A stretch of 64,000 bases of DNA from Muscardinus avellanarius (GCA_963383645.1 OY726569.1:77842135-77906134); one strand, 5' to 3'. Shown: positions 20,006 to 31,317, numbered from the stretch's first letter. Notes: a model not told the origin generated them from the letters alone. Numbers and translations: made by a program.

Positions 20006-20475
20006 GCCGCCCAGCATTCAGGAGGCTGAGACCAGAGGATCACAGTTCACAAACAGCCTCAGCTACTTAGCAAGGCCCTTTGCAAATTAGTGAGACCCTG
20101 TTTCCAAATAAAGAATACAAAATAGGGCTGGGGGTGTAACTCAAAGGTAGAATGTTTCCAACAGAGGTCATTCATTCTAACCTGTTCTCCTGACTAGCTC
20201 CCGAAAACATATCAGACCAAATAACTACTCTACTAAAAATCCTCCGAATGCTGCAGGGCGTGGCGGTGGATGCTTGTAATCCCAGCGCTTCGGAGGCTGA
20301 GACAGGAGGATCACATAGGTTCGAAGCCAGCCTCAGCTACTTAGTGAGGCCCTCAGCAACTTAGTGACACCCTGTTTCCAAGTAAAGTATAAAACAAGTC
20401 TGGAAGTATAGCCTGGAGGTAGAAAGCCCCTGGGTTCCACCTCTAATACCCCCCCCCTCACACACACACACACAG
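20006..20475 (+). mobile_element. 5'-truncated type A copy and a complete type B copy
   Basis: 20006-20152 starts mid-head (CCCAGCATTCAGGAGGC) and stops inside the right half. 20253-20475 is complete and ends in a short C run and CA tract. Confidence 0.85.
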
Positions 20476-20479
20476 TCCT

Positions 20480-20780
20480 CCAAATGCTTCACATCACCTT
20501 CAAGGTAACAGTCCAAACTGCTCAGCATGGCAGACACAGTCCTGTCATCTGGCTTCTCCCACCAGTCCTCATTCACATGCTAACCTCCAGCTACACATGC
20601 AATTATTCTAACAAAACACATCCTCTTTCTTGGTGCCTCTGTATGGGTTTCTCCATTTACTTGGAAATAAATAATTTTCTATGTTTGCCTCTGGTTGAAG
20701 TCTACTCAATTCTAGAAGTCACCTCAGGAGTTAACCTTTTTAGGAAGCTAGCATTATTTTTCTGACAAGCTCCACCTCGG
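20480..20780 (+). mobile_element. LINE-2 relic
   Basis: AACAGTCCAAACTGCTCAGC, CATGGCAGACACAGTCCTG, TCATCTGGCTTCTCCC, then ATGCTAACCTCCAGCTACAC follow the order of the L2 3' region. Confidence 0.75.
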
Positions 20781-20968
20781 CCAGGGTTAGATCCTTCCAT
20801 TTCATATGACCCCCATTAACGCTCTGCTGACCTCCCTTACGGTGCTCATCAATCCTGAGTGCAATCTCTTCTTGCTCAATGCCAGGCTCTATCTTGTTAG
20901 TTTAAATAGATCTCTGAATCCCAGCACAGTGCCTATCATACACAGCATACCTTAAATGTGAAAAAACG

Positions 20969-21160
20969 AGGCCAGATGTGGTGGCACATGCTTAAAATCC
21001 CAGCACTTGAGACCCCAGACAGGAGGATCATAGGCTCACGGCCAGCCTCAGCTACTTAGTGAGGCCTTGATTCTGAAAAAATCTAAAATAAAATAGGGAT
21101 AGGGTGTACTCTGGAGGTAGAATACCTCTGGGTTTAATTCCCAATTCAAAATAAAAAAAA
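20969..21160 (+). mobile_element. B1-dID SINE, old A
   Basis: GGCCAGATGTGGTGGCAC to a right half ending TTTAATTCCCAATTC. Confidence 0.82.
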
Positions 21161-21798
21161 GTGAAGAAATGGAAGATAAACAGATCATCACAGCAAAGGC
21201 TGCTGTTTAGGCTGAGTCTAGAAACCAGGAATCACCAGTGCTGGGTGAGACTGGAGCTGTAATTGCAGTCCAACTGTCCAGTGACAAAAGAACCAATTTG
21301 ACAACTTCCCTTGAGGAGGACCCAACCACTGTTTAGTAGATCTAAGTTTATTTGCTCTTCAGGCAATTATTTATTGTTGGACCATTCTGTTGGTGAAGAG
21401 AACTAAAAATGTCAACCAATTTGGGGTCTAAATATCTTGTCACTTTCAGTACTCAAATGGCTTGCTATCAACATTTTTGTAGAGTATGACATATCATTGA
21501 TTTTTGAGTTGTGCTTTAAGTAAGCCTAGGATTCCAGCAGCTACTGGTTGCTTTAAGAAAAAAAAAAAAAAAAAGTTGAAGACTGGACATAGCTCCCAAG
21601 AGAGGCTTCGGGTACCTACCACAGTTCCAAAGAGACAAACTCCATGTTATCTAATTTATATGTTGGGGTCCCATGTAAAGTTTAAGGAAATGGTTTCATG
21701 TCTAAAAATTTTTTGAAAATCAGTGATGTAATAGTTCTAAGATAAACTTTGTAAAATAAACATATATAATTAAGATATGTTACCCACTACTTTTTCCT
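21161..21798. other. Unique intronic sequence
   Basis: No repeat or exon recognised. One A18 run near 21560 looks like a worn retroposon tail, but nothing upstream of it is identifiable. Confidence 0.45.
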
Positions 21799-22182
21799 TT
21801 TACCTCCAAGCTACATCCCCAGCCCTTTTTATTTTTTGTTTTGAAAGAGGGTCTCACTAGGTTGCTGAGGCTGGTCTTGGACCTGTGATTCTCCTGTCTC
21901 GGCCTTCTAAGTACTGGATTACATGTGTGTACCACCATGCCTGGCTTGCTTGTTACTTCTTTTTTTTTTTTTTTTTTTTTTTTTTGTGGGTCTGGGGATG
22001 GAACCCAGGGGCATTCGACATCTGATATACACCCCCTGCCCTATTTTTTATTCTTTATTTTGAAACCAGTCTCACTGAGTTGCAAGGGCCTAAGTTGCTG
22101 AGGCTGTCTGTGAACTGTAATCCTCCAGTCACAGCCTCCCGAATGCTGGGATTACAAGTGTGCACCACCACATCCGGCTGCT
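21799..22182 (-). mobile_element. Two minus-strand B1-dID copies
   Basis: 21799-21946 is an old copy lacking the very tail. 21960-22182 is a type D with T25 and a GTGGGTCTGGGG start. GCTTGTTACTTCTTT and GCTTGCTACTTCTTT flank the second. Confidence 0.9.
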
Positions 22183-22234
22183 TGCTACTTCTTTATGAAT
22201 AACCACAACTGGCCTAAGTCCTGGTTTAACATAG

Positions 22235-22235
<1 letters not shown>

Positions 22236-22267
<32 letters not shown>
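22236..22267 (+). repeat. (CA)n microsatellite
   Basis: About sixteen units, not visibly attached to a SINE. Confidence 0.95.
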
Positions 22268-22268
<1 letters not shown>

Positions 22269-22351
22269 CAACATATTTTATATATTTTCAGTATAAAAAC
22301 TGAGAACAAACAAGCTTATTTCGTCCTTCAGACTTAAAAAAAGAAAAACAG

Positions 22352-22508
22352 ATTCAGGTGTGGTGGTGTACTTGGGAGTCTGAGACAGAAGGATTACAGG
22401 TTCAAAGCCAGCTATGGCCACTTAGCAAGACCATGTTTCCAAATAAGAAATAAAATCGGGTTGGGGTATAACTTGGAGGTAGAATGCCTCTGGGTTCAAT
22501 CCTCAGCA

Positions 22509-22551
<43 letters not shown>
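22352..22551 (+). mobile_element. B1-dID SINE, old, with (CA)n tail
   Basis: Diverged head, right half ending CAATCCTCAGCACC, and a CA tract of about twenty units continuing directly from ACC. Confidence 0.85.
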
Positions 22552-22553
<2 letters not shown>

Positions 22554-23107
22554 CTTTCTAGTAGCATTTTCATTTTCAAAAGTCACTAGATATAATTAAT
22601 AGTCAAATTCAGAAAATCTTTTATTCTTAAGTGTTCTACAAAACTAGAAACCATGACTCCAGCTCTCTCTTGTACATGTCTTTCCTCCCTGGATTCCCCC
22701 CACACACACACCCCTTAACTCCTCTGGGTTACCTTCTTTATCTCTACTTTGTCTATTTTGAGAGCCTCCTCTATTCTCGCATGCCCACTGAGAGCATTCC
22801 CTATATACCTCATTCTGTGTTCTTACTTACACTATCAATAAACAAAACTTTCACCCTAAGTATGATTTCTTCCATTTATGCTTTTAGGTCTTGCTCTCTT
22901 ACTTAATTTCTCTACTTGGGCACACTGGTATTACTTCAAATACATTAACTTAAATCAGCACTTCTTGCCTTCCATCCCTGAAGTCCTCCCCTCTTATAGT
23001 AAAAGCAGAGTTACTCTGTTACTGGCCCTATGGTTAATGGTAATGGATACAGAAATCAGTAAGACTTCCTTGCCTTTAGATGGGTTTCTCCCTCATAAAA
23101 GGTTAAT
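22552..23107. other. Possible old LINE-2 material, otherwise unassigned
   Basis: Pyrimidine-rich phrases such as GTACATGTCTTTCCTCCC suggest L2, but the match is too thin to call. Confidence 0.3.
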
Positions 23108-23880
23108 TTTTACATAGTGCGGTGAATATAATAATAGCACCATATGCAAAATGCTCTGGAAACAATTTAGATTCAGGATATGTTTCCTATAGGAGATACT
23201 GCCTGAGTTAAATTTCAAAGGAAGAACCAAAATTAGCCACATACAGTGGGGGATAGGTGAAAAAAGATGTTTCATGTAGAGGTAGCAACATCAACAAAAG
23301 TACAGATACAGAAGAGCCAATTTAGGTGGTGATAAAATTAGAAGAGTGGAGATGAGGCTGGAGAAGAGTCGAGGCTCAGGTCCTAGAAGGAGCTGAGCTT
23401 TACAGAAAACCAGAAGCATTTAAAGGTTGAAAGCATAGCTGCGCGTGGTCCTCATGCTCGTCATCCCAGCATTTGGGAGGCTGAGACAGGAGGATCAGTT
23501 TGTGGATTACGGTTCGTGGACAGCCTCAGCTACTTAGGCTCTTTGCAACTCAGTGAGACCCTGTTTCAAATAAATAAATAATGATGATGATGATAGGGCT
23601 GGAGGTGTAGCTTGAAGCTAGAATGCTCCTGGGTTCTATCCCCAGTACTGCAAAAAAAAAAAAAAAAAAAAAAAGTTTAAGCCACCACTGATGTGGCCAG
23701 AGTTACAATTTAGGATAATCACTCTGGTGGCAGTTTGCAAAACAAACCTGAGGGTGAAGATTGAAGATGACTTTGAAGTTTTTTAATCTAGGCAAGTTAT
23801 GATGAAGACTTGAATCAGGTCAATGATGGTGGCCTTAGTGGGAAAAATGGGGCTGAAATACAGCAGTCCAGCAAGAGTAA
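23108..23880. mobile_element. Ancient mammalian repeat, split by a SINE, family not assigned
   Basis: Phrases such as GAGATGAGGCTGGAGAAG, then GATAATCACTCTGGTGGC and GATGGTGGCCTTAGTGGG occur in the order of a widespread old mammalian repeat that I cannot name with certainty. A plus-strand A-like B1-dID copy (23431-23673) interrupts it. Confidence 0.5.
23431..23673 (+). mobile_element. B1-dID SINE, type A
   Basis: GCTGCGCGTGGTCCTCATGC to CCCAGTACTGC and a long A-tail. Contains a short internal repeat (GTTTGTGGATTACGGTTCG). Confidence 0.88.
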
Positions 23881-24211
23881 GAACTGAGCCAACTTGATGT
23901 AACTGTGCTTCAGGACCCTCCCCCACCACGAGGATGAGAAGACTAACCAATAATTAACTGCACTGTTTGCGTCAGGAAATTATTGTGAACTAATTTATCT
24001 AGGCAAACAGTTTTTGCATCAGAACAACAGCTATTCTACCAGGATAACACAGAAAACTCTTCTCTTGCTCTATCTCAATGAAAGCTAAACTAAATTATCA
24101 AATTTAATCATTCTGACATTAAAGTAGAATATATTACATAAGTATTAAGTATTCCATTTAAAAATTTTCTTTCTTTTTTTATAAATAAAATTTGTGTTTT
24201 GAAAACAGAGC

Positions 24212-24433
24212 ATGAGGCCGGGTGTGGTGGCGCAAGCTTGTAATCCCCGCGCTTGGGAGGCAGAGGCAGGAGGATCGCGCAGGTTCGAAGCCAGCCGCAC
24301 GCGCTGGCTTAGGAGACCCTGTTTCCAAATAAAAATGTAAAAATAGGTCTGGGAGTATAGCCCGGAGGTAGAAGGGCTTCCAGGAACCCCAGTACCACCA
24401 AAAAAAAAAAAAAAAAAAAAAGAAAGAAAGAAA
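24212..24433 (+). mobile_element. B1-dID SINE, type C
   Basis: GGCCGGGTGTGGTGGCGC to CCAGTACCACC plus an A-tail; GAAAACAGAGCATGA and GAAAACATAGCATGA flank it. Confidence 0.94.
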
Positions 24434-24467
24434 ACATAGCATGAATATTAAATACACCAAAATTATT

Positions 24468-24811
24468 ATTTTTTTTGGGGGGTGGTACTGGGGTTCCTAG
24501 AAGCCCTTCTACCTCCAGGCTACATTCCCAGACCTATTTTATATTTTTTTATTTGGAAACAAGCGTGCGCCACCATGCCCGGCTACACCAAAATTAATGC
24601 CTGCTTTCTCTGTCATGGTAGACTTCCTTTAAGTACTGGGGATTTGAACCCAGAGGTGTTCTCCCTCCAAGTTGGCCCTACCCCTATTTTATTTCTTATT
24701 TTGAAACAGGATCTCACTGAGATATGGCTCAGTGTTAAGGCTGACTTCAAACCTGTTATCCTTCAGCCCTGTTATCCTTGGAGGATAACTTCCAAGTACT
24801 ATACCAAGCTG
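24468..24811 (-). mobile_element. Internally deleted type C copy, then an old copy
   Basis: 24468-24585 has the tail and right half joined at TTTGGAAACAAGCGTGCG to the head, skipping most of the left half; ACACCAAAATTA flanks it. 24630-24811 is a diverged copy. Confidence 0.82.
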
Positions 24812-24861
24812 ATTTCTATTATTTCTTCTGATATGCTTGCTTTCAAGATTTTGTTTTAAAC

Positions 24862-24980
24862 TTTTTTTTTAGATTGGTGCATTGTAGTCATACATCTTAA
24901 TGGTGTACAAGATGGGAGAGGCATACATGCACACATCACTCATTTAGCCCTTCCCCAATTCCCTCCCCTCCTCTTGCTTT
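24862..24980 (-). mobile_element. LINE-1 3' end fragment
   Basis: TTAGATTGGTGCATTGTAGT, GGTGTACAAGATGGGAGAGG, then CACTCATTTAGCCC parallel the L1 3' end at 7655, so both are L1 tails on the minus strand. Confidence 0.8.
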
Positions 24981-25126
24981 CAAGATTTAGAGTGAAGAAA
25001 AAAAAAATTTGATTTGATCAAGTTAAGGGGGAAAAAAGTAAGGAATCCAAGACTCTCATCATAGTCAACGGACTAGAAATAAATCGACCTCTTAATCAAT
25101 GAATCCTAAAAATTCTGGGTAAGAGC

Positions 25127-25449
25127 CAGGGGCCCTGGTGGCACAGGCTTGTAATCCCAGTAGTTGGGAGGCTAAGACAGGAGGATAATAGGTTCAAAGC
25201 CAGCCTTGGCAATTAGCAAGGCTCTCAGAAACCTAGTGAGATCCTGTTTTCAAATACAGAATTGGCGCCAGGCGTGGTGGCGCACGCTTCTAATCCCCAC
25301 ACTTGGGAGGCGGAGACAGGAGGATCGTGCAGGTTCGAAGCTAGCTGCTCTGGCTTAAGAGACCCTGTTTCCAAATAAAAATATAAAAAATAGGTCTGGG
25401 AGTGTAGCCCGTGTAGCCCGGAGGTAGAAGAAGGGCTTACAGGAACACC

Positions 25450-25480
<31 letters not shown>

Positions 25481-25494
25481 TACAGAATTGGGCT

Positions 25495-25541
<47 letters not shown>

Positions 25542-25595
25542 TGTGTGTGTAGCTTGGAAGTAGAATACCTCTGAGTTCAATTCTCAGTTAAAAAA
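25127..25595 (+). mobile_element. Old B1-dID interrupted by a type C copy; right half expanded to (GT)n
   Basis: Outer copy 25127-25265, inner type C copy 25266-25476, with CAAATACAGAATTGG at 25251-25265 and 25477-25491. The outer right half resumes at 25492, where GGGTGTAGC has grown into about 25 GT units before GTAGCTTGGAAGTAGAAT. Confidence 0.95.
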
Positions 25596-25867
25596 AAAAC
25601 TGGATAAGATTAGATATTTTGTCTGACAAGAAACAATTTATAGCTAATAAACTGTATCATTGGTTCAGTATTTCACCTAAGCACTGAGCAAAATAAATAG
25701 TGACAAAGTACAGTTCTATCACCAACAGCTAAATAAATGTCTAATAGTTAACTTAGAGGACTAATAAAATTCACTGTAGAAGTTCATAGTTTTCTGATAT
25801 AAGTCCATTTATCATGGAAAGGTAGAGAAAACAAAGGATTGATATGTTTTTTAAATTCTACTTCTCA

Positions 25868-26061
25868 GCTGGGAGTGGTGGCGCATGCTTGTAATCCCTG
25901 AATTTGGGAGACTGAGATGGGAGGATCCAAGCTTGTGGCAGCCTCAGCTACTTAGTGAGGCCCTTTGCAACTCAGTGAGACCCTGTTTCAAAATAAAAAG
26001 TAAAAAATAGGGCTGGGGGTGTAGCTCGGAGGTAGAATGCCGCTGGGTTCCATCCCCAGTA

Positions 26062-26105
<44 letters not shown>
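25868..26105 (+). mobile_element. B1-dID SINE, type A, with (CA)n tail
   Basis: GCTGGGAGTGGTGGCGC to CCCAGTACC that runs directly into about twenty CA units; TCTACTTCTC flanks both sides. Confidence 0.94.
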
Positions 26106-26107
<2 letters not shown>

Positions 26108-26384
26108 TACTTCTCAAAGAAAATGTGCAGTCAGCTCCCATATAAATGTAGTTTTTTTTGGTAAATATGAAATTTATTTATACTTCAGATTAACTTTTTT
26201 TAAAAAAAATAGGCTACATATGTTAGGGTATCCTGAGTACCATCTTGCCTTATTTCAAAAAAGTCTACCATCTACAGTGTTTCCAAGGAAAAAAAATTTA
26301 AAAAGAAATTATTCTAAAATTTTAACAGCTATGACTAAAACTTGCTTTGCTTCATCATCTCTAAGCCAGATATTTAAAAACAAG

Positions 26385-26815
26385 TCTCAGCTAGGTGGTG
26401 GCACATGCTTGTAATTCCAGTACTTAGGAGGTTGAAATGGAAAGATCGCAGATTCAAAGCCAGGCTCAGCAAAGTTAGGGAGACCCTGTTTCCAAATAAA
26501 AAATAGAATAGGTCTGGGGCTGTGGCCCAGAAGTAGAAGGCCCCTGGGTTCCACCCCAAGCACCACAAAAACAAAACGCATCTGGGCGTGGTGGCGCACG
26601 CTTGTAATCCCAGCATTTGGGAGGTTGGGACCTGAGGATCACGGTTTGTGGACAGCCTCAGCTACTTGGTGAGGCCCTCCGCAACTTAGTGAGACCCCGT
26701 TTCAAAAAAAAAAAAAAAAAAAAGAATAAAAAATAGGGCAGGGCGTGTAGCTCCAAGGGTGAGTGTTCCTGGGTTTCATCCCCGACCCGCAAACAAACAA
26801 CAACAACAAACAAAA
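26385..26815 (+). mobile_element. B-like copy followed by a type D copy
   Basis: 26385-26577 has CCAAATAAAAAATAG and a CACCCCAAGCACC end. 26579-26790 is type D with an internal A20 linker and the CCCGACCCGC end. Confidence 0.88.
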
Positions 26816-26824
26816 AAAACCTCC

Positions 26825-27130
26825 AAGTTCTGGCTGTCTACAGATTGGTAGTTGAGAATAGAACAGTTCTGGTCTGGATGGCTCCAGTCCTCCAGCAGCA
26901 TATTCCTCAGGCCTGATTACCATGAGATCACATGCTCTCCATCAGGGACCAAAGTACACACCCTACGGGTTCTTTAGGTTCAGCAACCCGTTAAGGCAGG
27001 GACAAGTCTGAATGTGTATTTTGGGGTCAGATTTTTCATCAGAATTTCAAAGGATTCTGTAGCCTCAAAACGTTTACCACTGATTTAAACAGTATTCCAG
27101 ATTCATATCTGACTTTAATTTTAGGTTTCT
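26825..27130. other. Intronic sequence with a possible worn DNA-transposon end
   Basis: TTTTTCATCAGAATTTCAAA .. CGTTTACCACTG near 27030-27090 recalls a hAT-type terminal region. Too weak to assign a family. Confidence 0.35.
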
Positions 27131-27314
27131 GCCTTATGAATTTTCATTTTCCTACTTATTTTGCCCATAAAATTCAACTTTTGTTTTTTGATGCAGGGCT
27201 TTCCTATTCATTCCTTAAAGAAAATAATGGAAAGTTAGAACTTCTTAAAATAAGAAAGGACCCTATCTACTTAAAACTGCAGTCAAAGGCAGTCTCAAAA
27301 GGCGAACCTATAGC

Positions 27315-27385
27315 TATTTACGGGGCTAGCTCGGTGGTAGAACACTTGCTTGGTATGCAAGAGGCCCTGCAACCCTGAACACCAC
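27315..27385 (+). mobile_element. Full-length ID-type SINE (tRNA-derived)
   Basis: GGGGCTAGCTCGGTGGTAG, AACACTTGCTTGGTATGC, then AAGAGGCCCTGC and CACCACCC. The central part missing from dID is present and no B1 half is attached. The B box is worn (GCAACCCTGAA). Confidence 0.85.
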
Positions 27386-27419
27386 CCAAAAAAGAAGAAA
27401 GAAAAAAAAAGCTTTTAAC

Positions 27420-27574
27420 TTTTAATTTTTATTCTCTATTTTGAAACAGGGTCTTACTAAGCTTTGGAGGGCCTCATAAGTAGCTGAGGCTGGCTATGAA
27501 TCTCTGATCCTTCCCCTCTCAGCTTCCCAAGTACTGAGATTACAAACATACGCTGCCATATCATGCCTGGCTAA
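27420..27574 (-). mobile_element. B1-dID left half, type A
   Basis: From the linker (TATTTTGAAACAGGGTC) to TCATGCCTGGCT; no right half. Confidence 0.8.
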
Positions 27575-27758
27575 AAGCTGCTTTTTTTTTTTAAAGAGTT
27601 CTCTTCTGAGGATTTTTCCTGTTTTTACAAAACTGATTTTATCTTTTAGTTGGTCATTTGACTTTCAATTGAGAAAACAATTGGTGAACTGAATTTGTGA
27701 ATCAGCAATACCTACTTTTTAAGTCATGCTAAGATTTGATGAATAAAAATACACTTGG

Positions 27759-28126
27759 CCGCCAGGCGTGGTGGCGCACACTTGTAATCCCGCGCTTGGG
27801 AGGTGGAGGCAAGGAGGATCGCGCAGGTTCGAAGCCAGCCTCGCTGGCTTGAGACCCTGTTTCCAAGCCGGGGGTGGTGGTGCACGCTTGTAATCCCCGC
27901 GCTTGGGAGGCTGAGACAGGTGGATTGCGCAGGTTTGAAGCCAGCCTCAGCTACTTAGTGAGGCTCTCAGCAACTTAGCGAGACCCTGTTTCCAAATAAA
28001 ATATAAAATGGGTCTGGGAGTATAGCCCGGAGGTAGAAAGCCTGTTTCCATATTTTAAAAATATATAAAAATAGGTCTGGGAGTGTAGCCCGGAGGTAGA
28101 AGGGCTTCCAGGAACCCCAGTACCAC
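27759..28126 (+). mobile_element. Type C copy interrupted by a type B copy that lacks its 3' end
   Basis: The outer copy is 27759-27867 and 28047-28126. The inner B copy (27868-28036) stops after GGAGGTAGAAAG, before its B box and tail. CCTGTTTCCA lies at both junctions. Confidence 0.9.
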
Positions 28127-28127
28127 C

Positions 28128-28184
<57 letters not shown>
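28127..28184 (+). repeat. (AAT)n microsatellite
   Basis: About nineteen trinucleotide units replacing the A-tail of the preceding SINE. Confidence 0.98.
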
Positions 28185-28186
<2 letters not shown>

Positions 28187-28639
28187 ACATGGCCATCATT
28201 CTGAACCACACAAAATACAAATACACTGACTGACTTCATTAGGATCAGGATCATAATACTTCAAGAATTCAACCTTTACTTATGGAACAAAATAATTTTG
28301 TTCGGATATAGCAAGGACTGATTTAGCAAGGAACATCTTGATGAAAAAGGGCAGAATTACTGAGAATGCTACCCTACTTTTTACACTGACTTTCCTCCTC
28401 TAAGCATCTGTCAAGTGTGGGATGAGAAAAAGGTGTTGGAATCTGGAAAGGCAGACTGGAATAAAAATATATTTGGTTCCAAGAATGAGAGATGGGGGAG
28501 GGAGGGAGAGAGAGAGAGGAAGAGAAGAGAAAAGAAGCCAAGCCACTGGAAAAAGTAAAAAAGAAATTGTTCAAAACAGCTCTGCTCCCCTTCACTGAAA
28601 AATAACTTGGCAAATTATCTACACACATCTCTTCAATTT

Positions 28640-29000
28640 TTTAACCTTCACTAATCTTGTTAAATTTCCCCTCTAATCAGAGGTGACTCTCCTCTGATTT
28701 AAGTCACCAACAATACACTTCTGAAATATATCTTAAATCTGTCCAAAGCTCTTATTTCCACCACCGAAACACCATAGTCCAAGCCAACTTCATCTCTTAT
28801 CTGGGCTAGTACAAACCATCAACTAGAATTTATGTCCATTTCTTCTATTGTCCCTCTCTGTTCAACTGTGTAGAAAGTAACCAGTGTAATCTTTAAAAAT
28901 ATATAAAATGGATCATGATCGTGCTTAATAGTTACAAGGCTTTCTAATGAACCTTCAAATTAAATCCACATTATCAGCATCTGGCAAGTTAGTATAGCAT
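28640..29000 (+). mobile_element. LINE-2 relic, upstream part
   Basis: ATCTGTCCAAAGCTCTTA, GTCCAAGCCAACTTCATC and CAAGGCTTTCTAATGAACC follow the L2 order; worn. Confidence 0.6.
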
Positions 29001-29020
29001 AATAGTTCACACTGTTTAAA

Positions 29021-29208
29021 AAGTGCTTGAGCTGGGCATGGGGCAAGCCCATAATCTCAGTACTTATGAGGGCGAGACAGGAAGATCACAGGTTTAAGGA
29101 AAGTCTGAGCAAGTAGTGAGATTCTCATCAACTTAGCGAGGCCCTGTTTCAAAATAAAAATAAAATAGAGCTGGGGGTGTAGCTCAAAGGTAGAATGCCT
29201 CTGGATTC

Positions 29209-29259
<51 letters not shown>

Positions 29260-29290
29260 TCTCTCTCTCTCTCTCCCCCTCCCTCCCTCC

Positions 29291-29320
<30 letters not shown>
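29021..29320 (+). mobile_element. Old B1-dID copy with (CA)n and (TC)n tail
   Basis: GAGCTGGGCATGGGGC to CTCTGGATTCAACAC; the end dissolves into CA (from 29210) and then CT/CCCT runs to 29320. Confidence 0.85.
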
Positions 29321-29322
<2 letters not shown>

Positions 29323-29344
29323 GGAATGTTAGTATGTTAAGGTA

Positions 29345-29640
29345 TGGCCCTACCTGACTCCCTTATCTTAAAAGTCACTCTCCCTTACTCTATGATCTTT
29401 CAGTTCAAGCTTTTCCAGTTTGGGCCTGCTATTTCCTTCTCCTTGAAATGTTTTTCCCCAGATCCTTCAAGTGCATCTATGTCCCACTCACATTTCAAGA
29501 CTAAACCTAAATGCTACCTCGATAAGACTGTCGTTTTCCACTTTCTAAACAACATCCTCTGTAATTCTTTATTACATTAGCCTTTTCATTTCCTTCAGAG
29601 TTTTTATTTTATAATTACCGTTTAGATTCATTGGTTAAAC
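29345..29640 (+). mobile_element. LINE-2 relic, 3' part
   Basis: GGCCTGCTATTTCCTTCTCC, CTTGAAATGTTTTTCCCC, CATTTCAAGACTAAACC, then AAATGCTACCTCGATAAG and TAATTCTTTATTACATTAG are the L2 3' landmarks in order, in line with the fragment at 28640. One L2 appears split by a SINE. Confidence 0.75.
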
Positions 29641-29686
29641 TCTTCCTTGAACATTATCAGATGCCTCAGGATGCATTCAATAAATT

Positions 29687-29690
<4 letters not shown>

Positions 29691-29730
<40 letters not shown>

Positions 29731-29911
29731 AGAGAGACAGACAGGAGCATTCTACCTCTGAGATACACTCATAGCCTTATTATATTATTTGGAAACAAGA
29801 TATTACTACGTTATTCAGGGCCATGCTAAAAAGCTGAGGGTGGCCTTGAACCTGTGATCCTTCTGTCTCAGCCTCCCAAGTACTGGGGCTATAGGTTTGT
29901 ACCACCATGCC
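29691..29911 (-). mobile_element. Old B1-dID copy with (GT)n at the tail side
   Basis: The GT run 29691-29727 leads into GAGCATTCTACCTCTGAG and ends GTACCACCATGCC. Confidence 0.8.
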
Positions 29912-30159
29912 TTTATCTTTTATTAACGTAGGAATCACTGGTTTCTGTTCTTTCTATGAAAATAATCTTAATAGAAGTATATAAGTCCCCTCACTAAAAA
30001 GATGAATAATGGGTCACTAATATAAATATGGCACAGCCTGTGCTAAGATTTATTATAACTACACACTTCTCTTAGTTATTATTTAATTAACACTCTGTGT
30101 CCCTAGGTACTGTCGTAAGTGCTAGAAAAACAAGAACGAGAAAATTAAAGTACTTCCTT

Positions 30160-30255
30160 AAGGCTGGGCATGTAGTTTCATGGTAAGAGTACTTGTATAA
30201 TAGCATATGCATGACTCTGGGTTCAATACCCAGTAATGCAAAACAAACAAATATA
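30160..30255 (+). mobile_element. Full-length ID-type SINE
   Basis: GGCTGGGCATGTAGTTTC, ATGGTAAGAGTACTTG, then CTCTGGGTTCAATACCC with an A-rich tail. The central tRNA region is kept and no B1 half precedes it. Confidence 0.8.
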
Positions 30256-30431
30256 TATATGTATGTATATATCTTCCTTAAAGATCTTAAATATATATCT
30301 TCCTTAAAGTTATACATTTCATCAAAGTCAATACCCCATCAATTGCAACATTCATAATTACTTTATATTCTACTCAGGAAGAAAAAAATGGTGCAAAATT
30401 TTTAATTGTTAATTATGAAATATCAATAGTA

Positions 30432-30972
30432 AACTGGACGTGGTGGCACACGCCTATAATCCTAGTACTTGAAAGGCTGACAAATACTGCAGGCTCAAGG
30501 CCAGTCTCAACAACTTAGTGAGACCCTATTTCAGAATGAAAAAATATAAAAAGGCTAGCAGTATAGTTGGAGGTAGAATGCCCCTGGGTTCCATCCCCAG
30601 CACCACTCAAAAAGAAATGTCAGGAGTACACTCCCAGACCTATTTCATATTTTTATTTGGAAACAGGGTCTCTTAAGTCAGCATGGCTGGCTTCGAACCT
30701 GCGCGATCCTCCTGTCTCCGCCTCCCACATGCGGGGATTACAAGCGTGCACCACCACTCCCAGTTTATTTATTTTTACGGTACTGGGGATGGAACCCAGG
30801 GGCATTCTACCTCCAGCTATACCCCCAGTCCTATTTTTTATTCTTTATTTTGAAACAGGGTCTCACTGAGTTGCAAAGGGCTTCCCTAGTAGCTGAGGCT
30901 GTTTGTGAACCGTGATCCTCCAGTCTCAGCCTTCCAAATGCTGGGATTACAAGCGTGTGCCCATGCCGGGCT
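30432..30972. mobile_element. Three B1-dID copies
   Basis: 30432-30620 is an old copy on plus. 30622-30766 is a type C on minus without its tail. 30770-30972 is a type A on minus with a slightly shortened head. Confidence 0.87.
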
Positions 30973-31317
30973 TTCAAGTGATGTTAAAACATGGGAAAAA
31001 AGGAAAAGAGCAAGAGGAGAAACAGAAAAAGAAAAAGAAGACTCCCATTTTATTATTAACAGAAAATCAGCTCTCCAGGAGCCTCAGTGTCTCAAGATAT
31101 GAAACACTGTTATCCCCTTGTTATCAGGAAGGGGAGAGAAAGCCACTGCAGAGGGGTCACAGAGCATCTTTGCTTTCCTATTGTTTCATTAGCCCTTATA
31201 CCTTTGCCCATCCATTTATCTCTAGCTTTTCTATATCCCTCTTTTTAGATGTTTCTTGTTTACAGCCCGTAGTTAAAGCCTGCCTTTGCTATTCAAATAG
31301 AAAGTTTTAGAGTTTTT

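Noticed and set aside
20484..20765. 93-codon plus-strand frame
   Set aside because: It coincides with L2 3' sequence.
27136..27378. 80-codon plus-strand frame
   Set aside because: Part of it runs into an ID SINE, the rest has no recognisable domain or splice context.
27315..27385. Apparent full tRNA-like unit
   Set aside because: No cloverleaf closure and a worn B box; it fits an ID-type SINE.
29344..29580. 78-codon plus-strand frame
   Set aside because: It lies in L2 3' sequence and has no L2 protein motif; chance.
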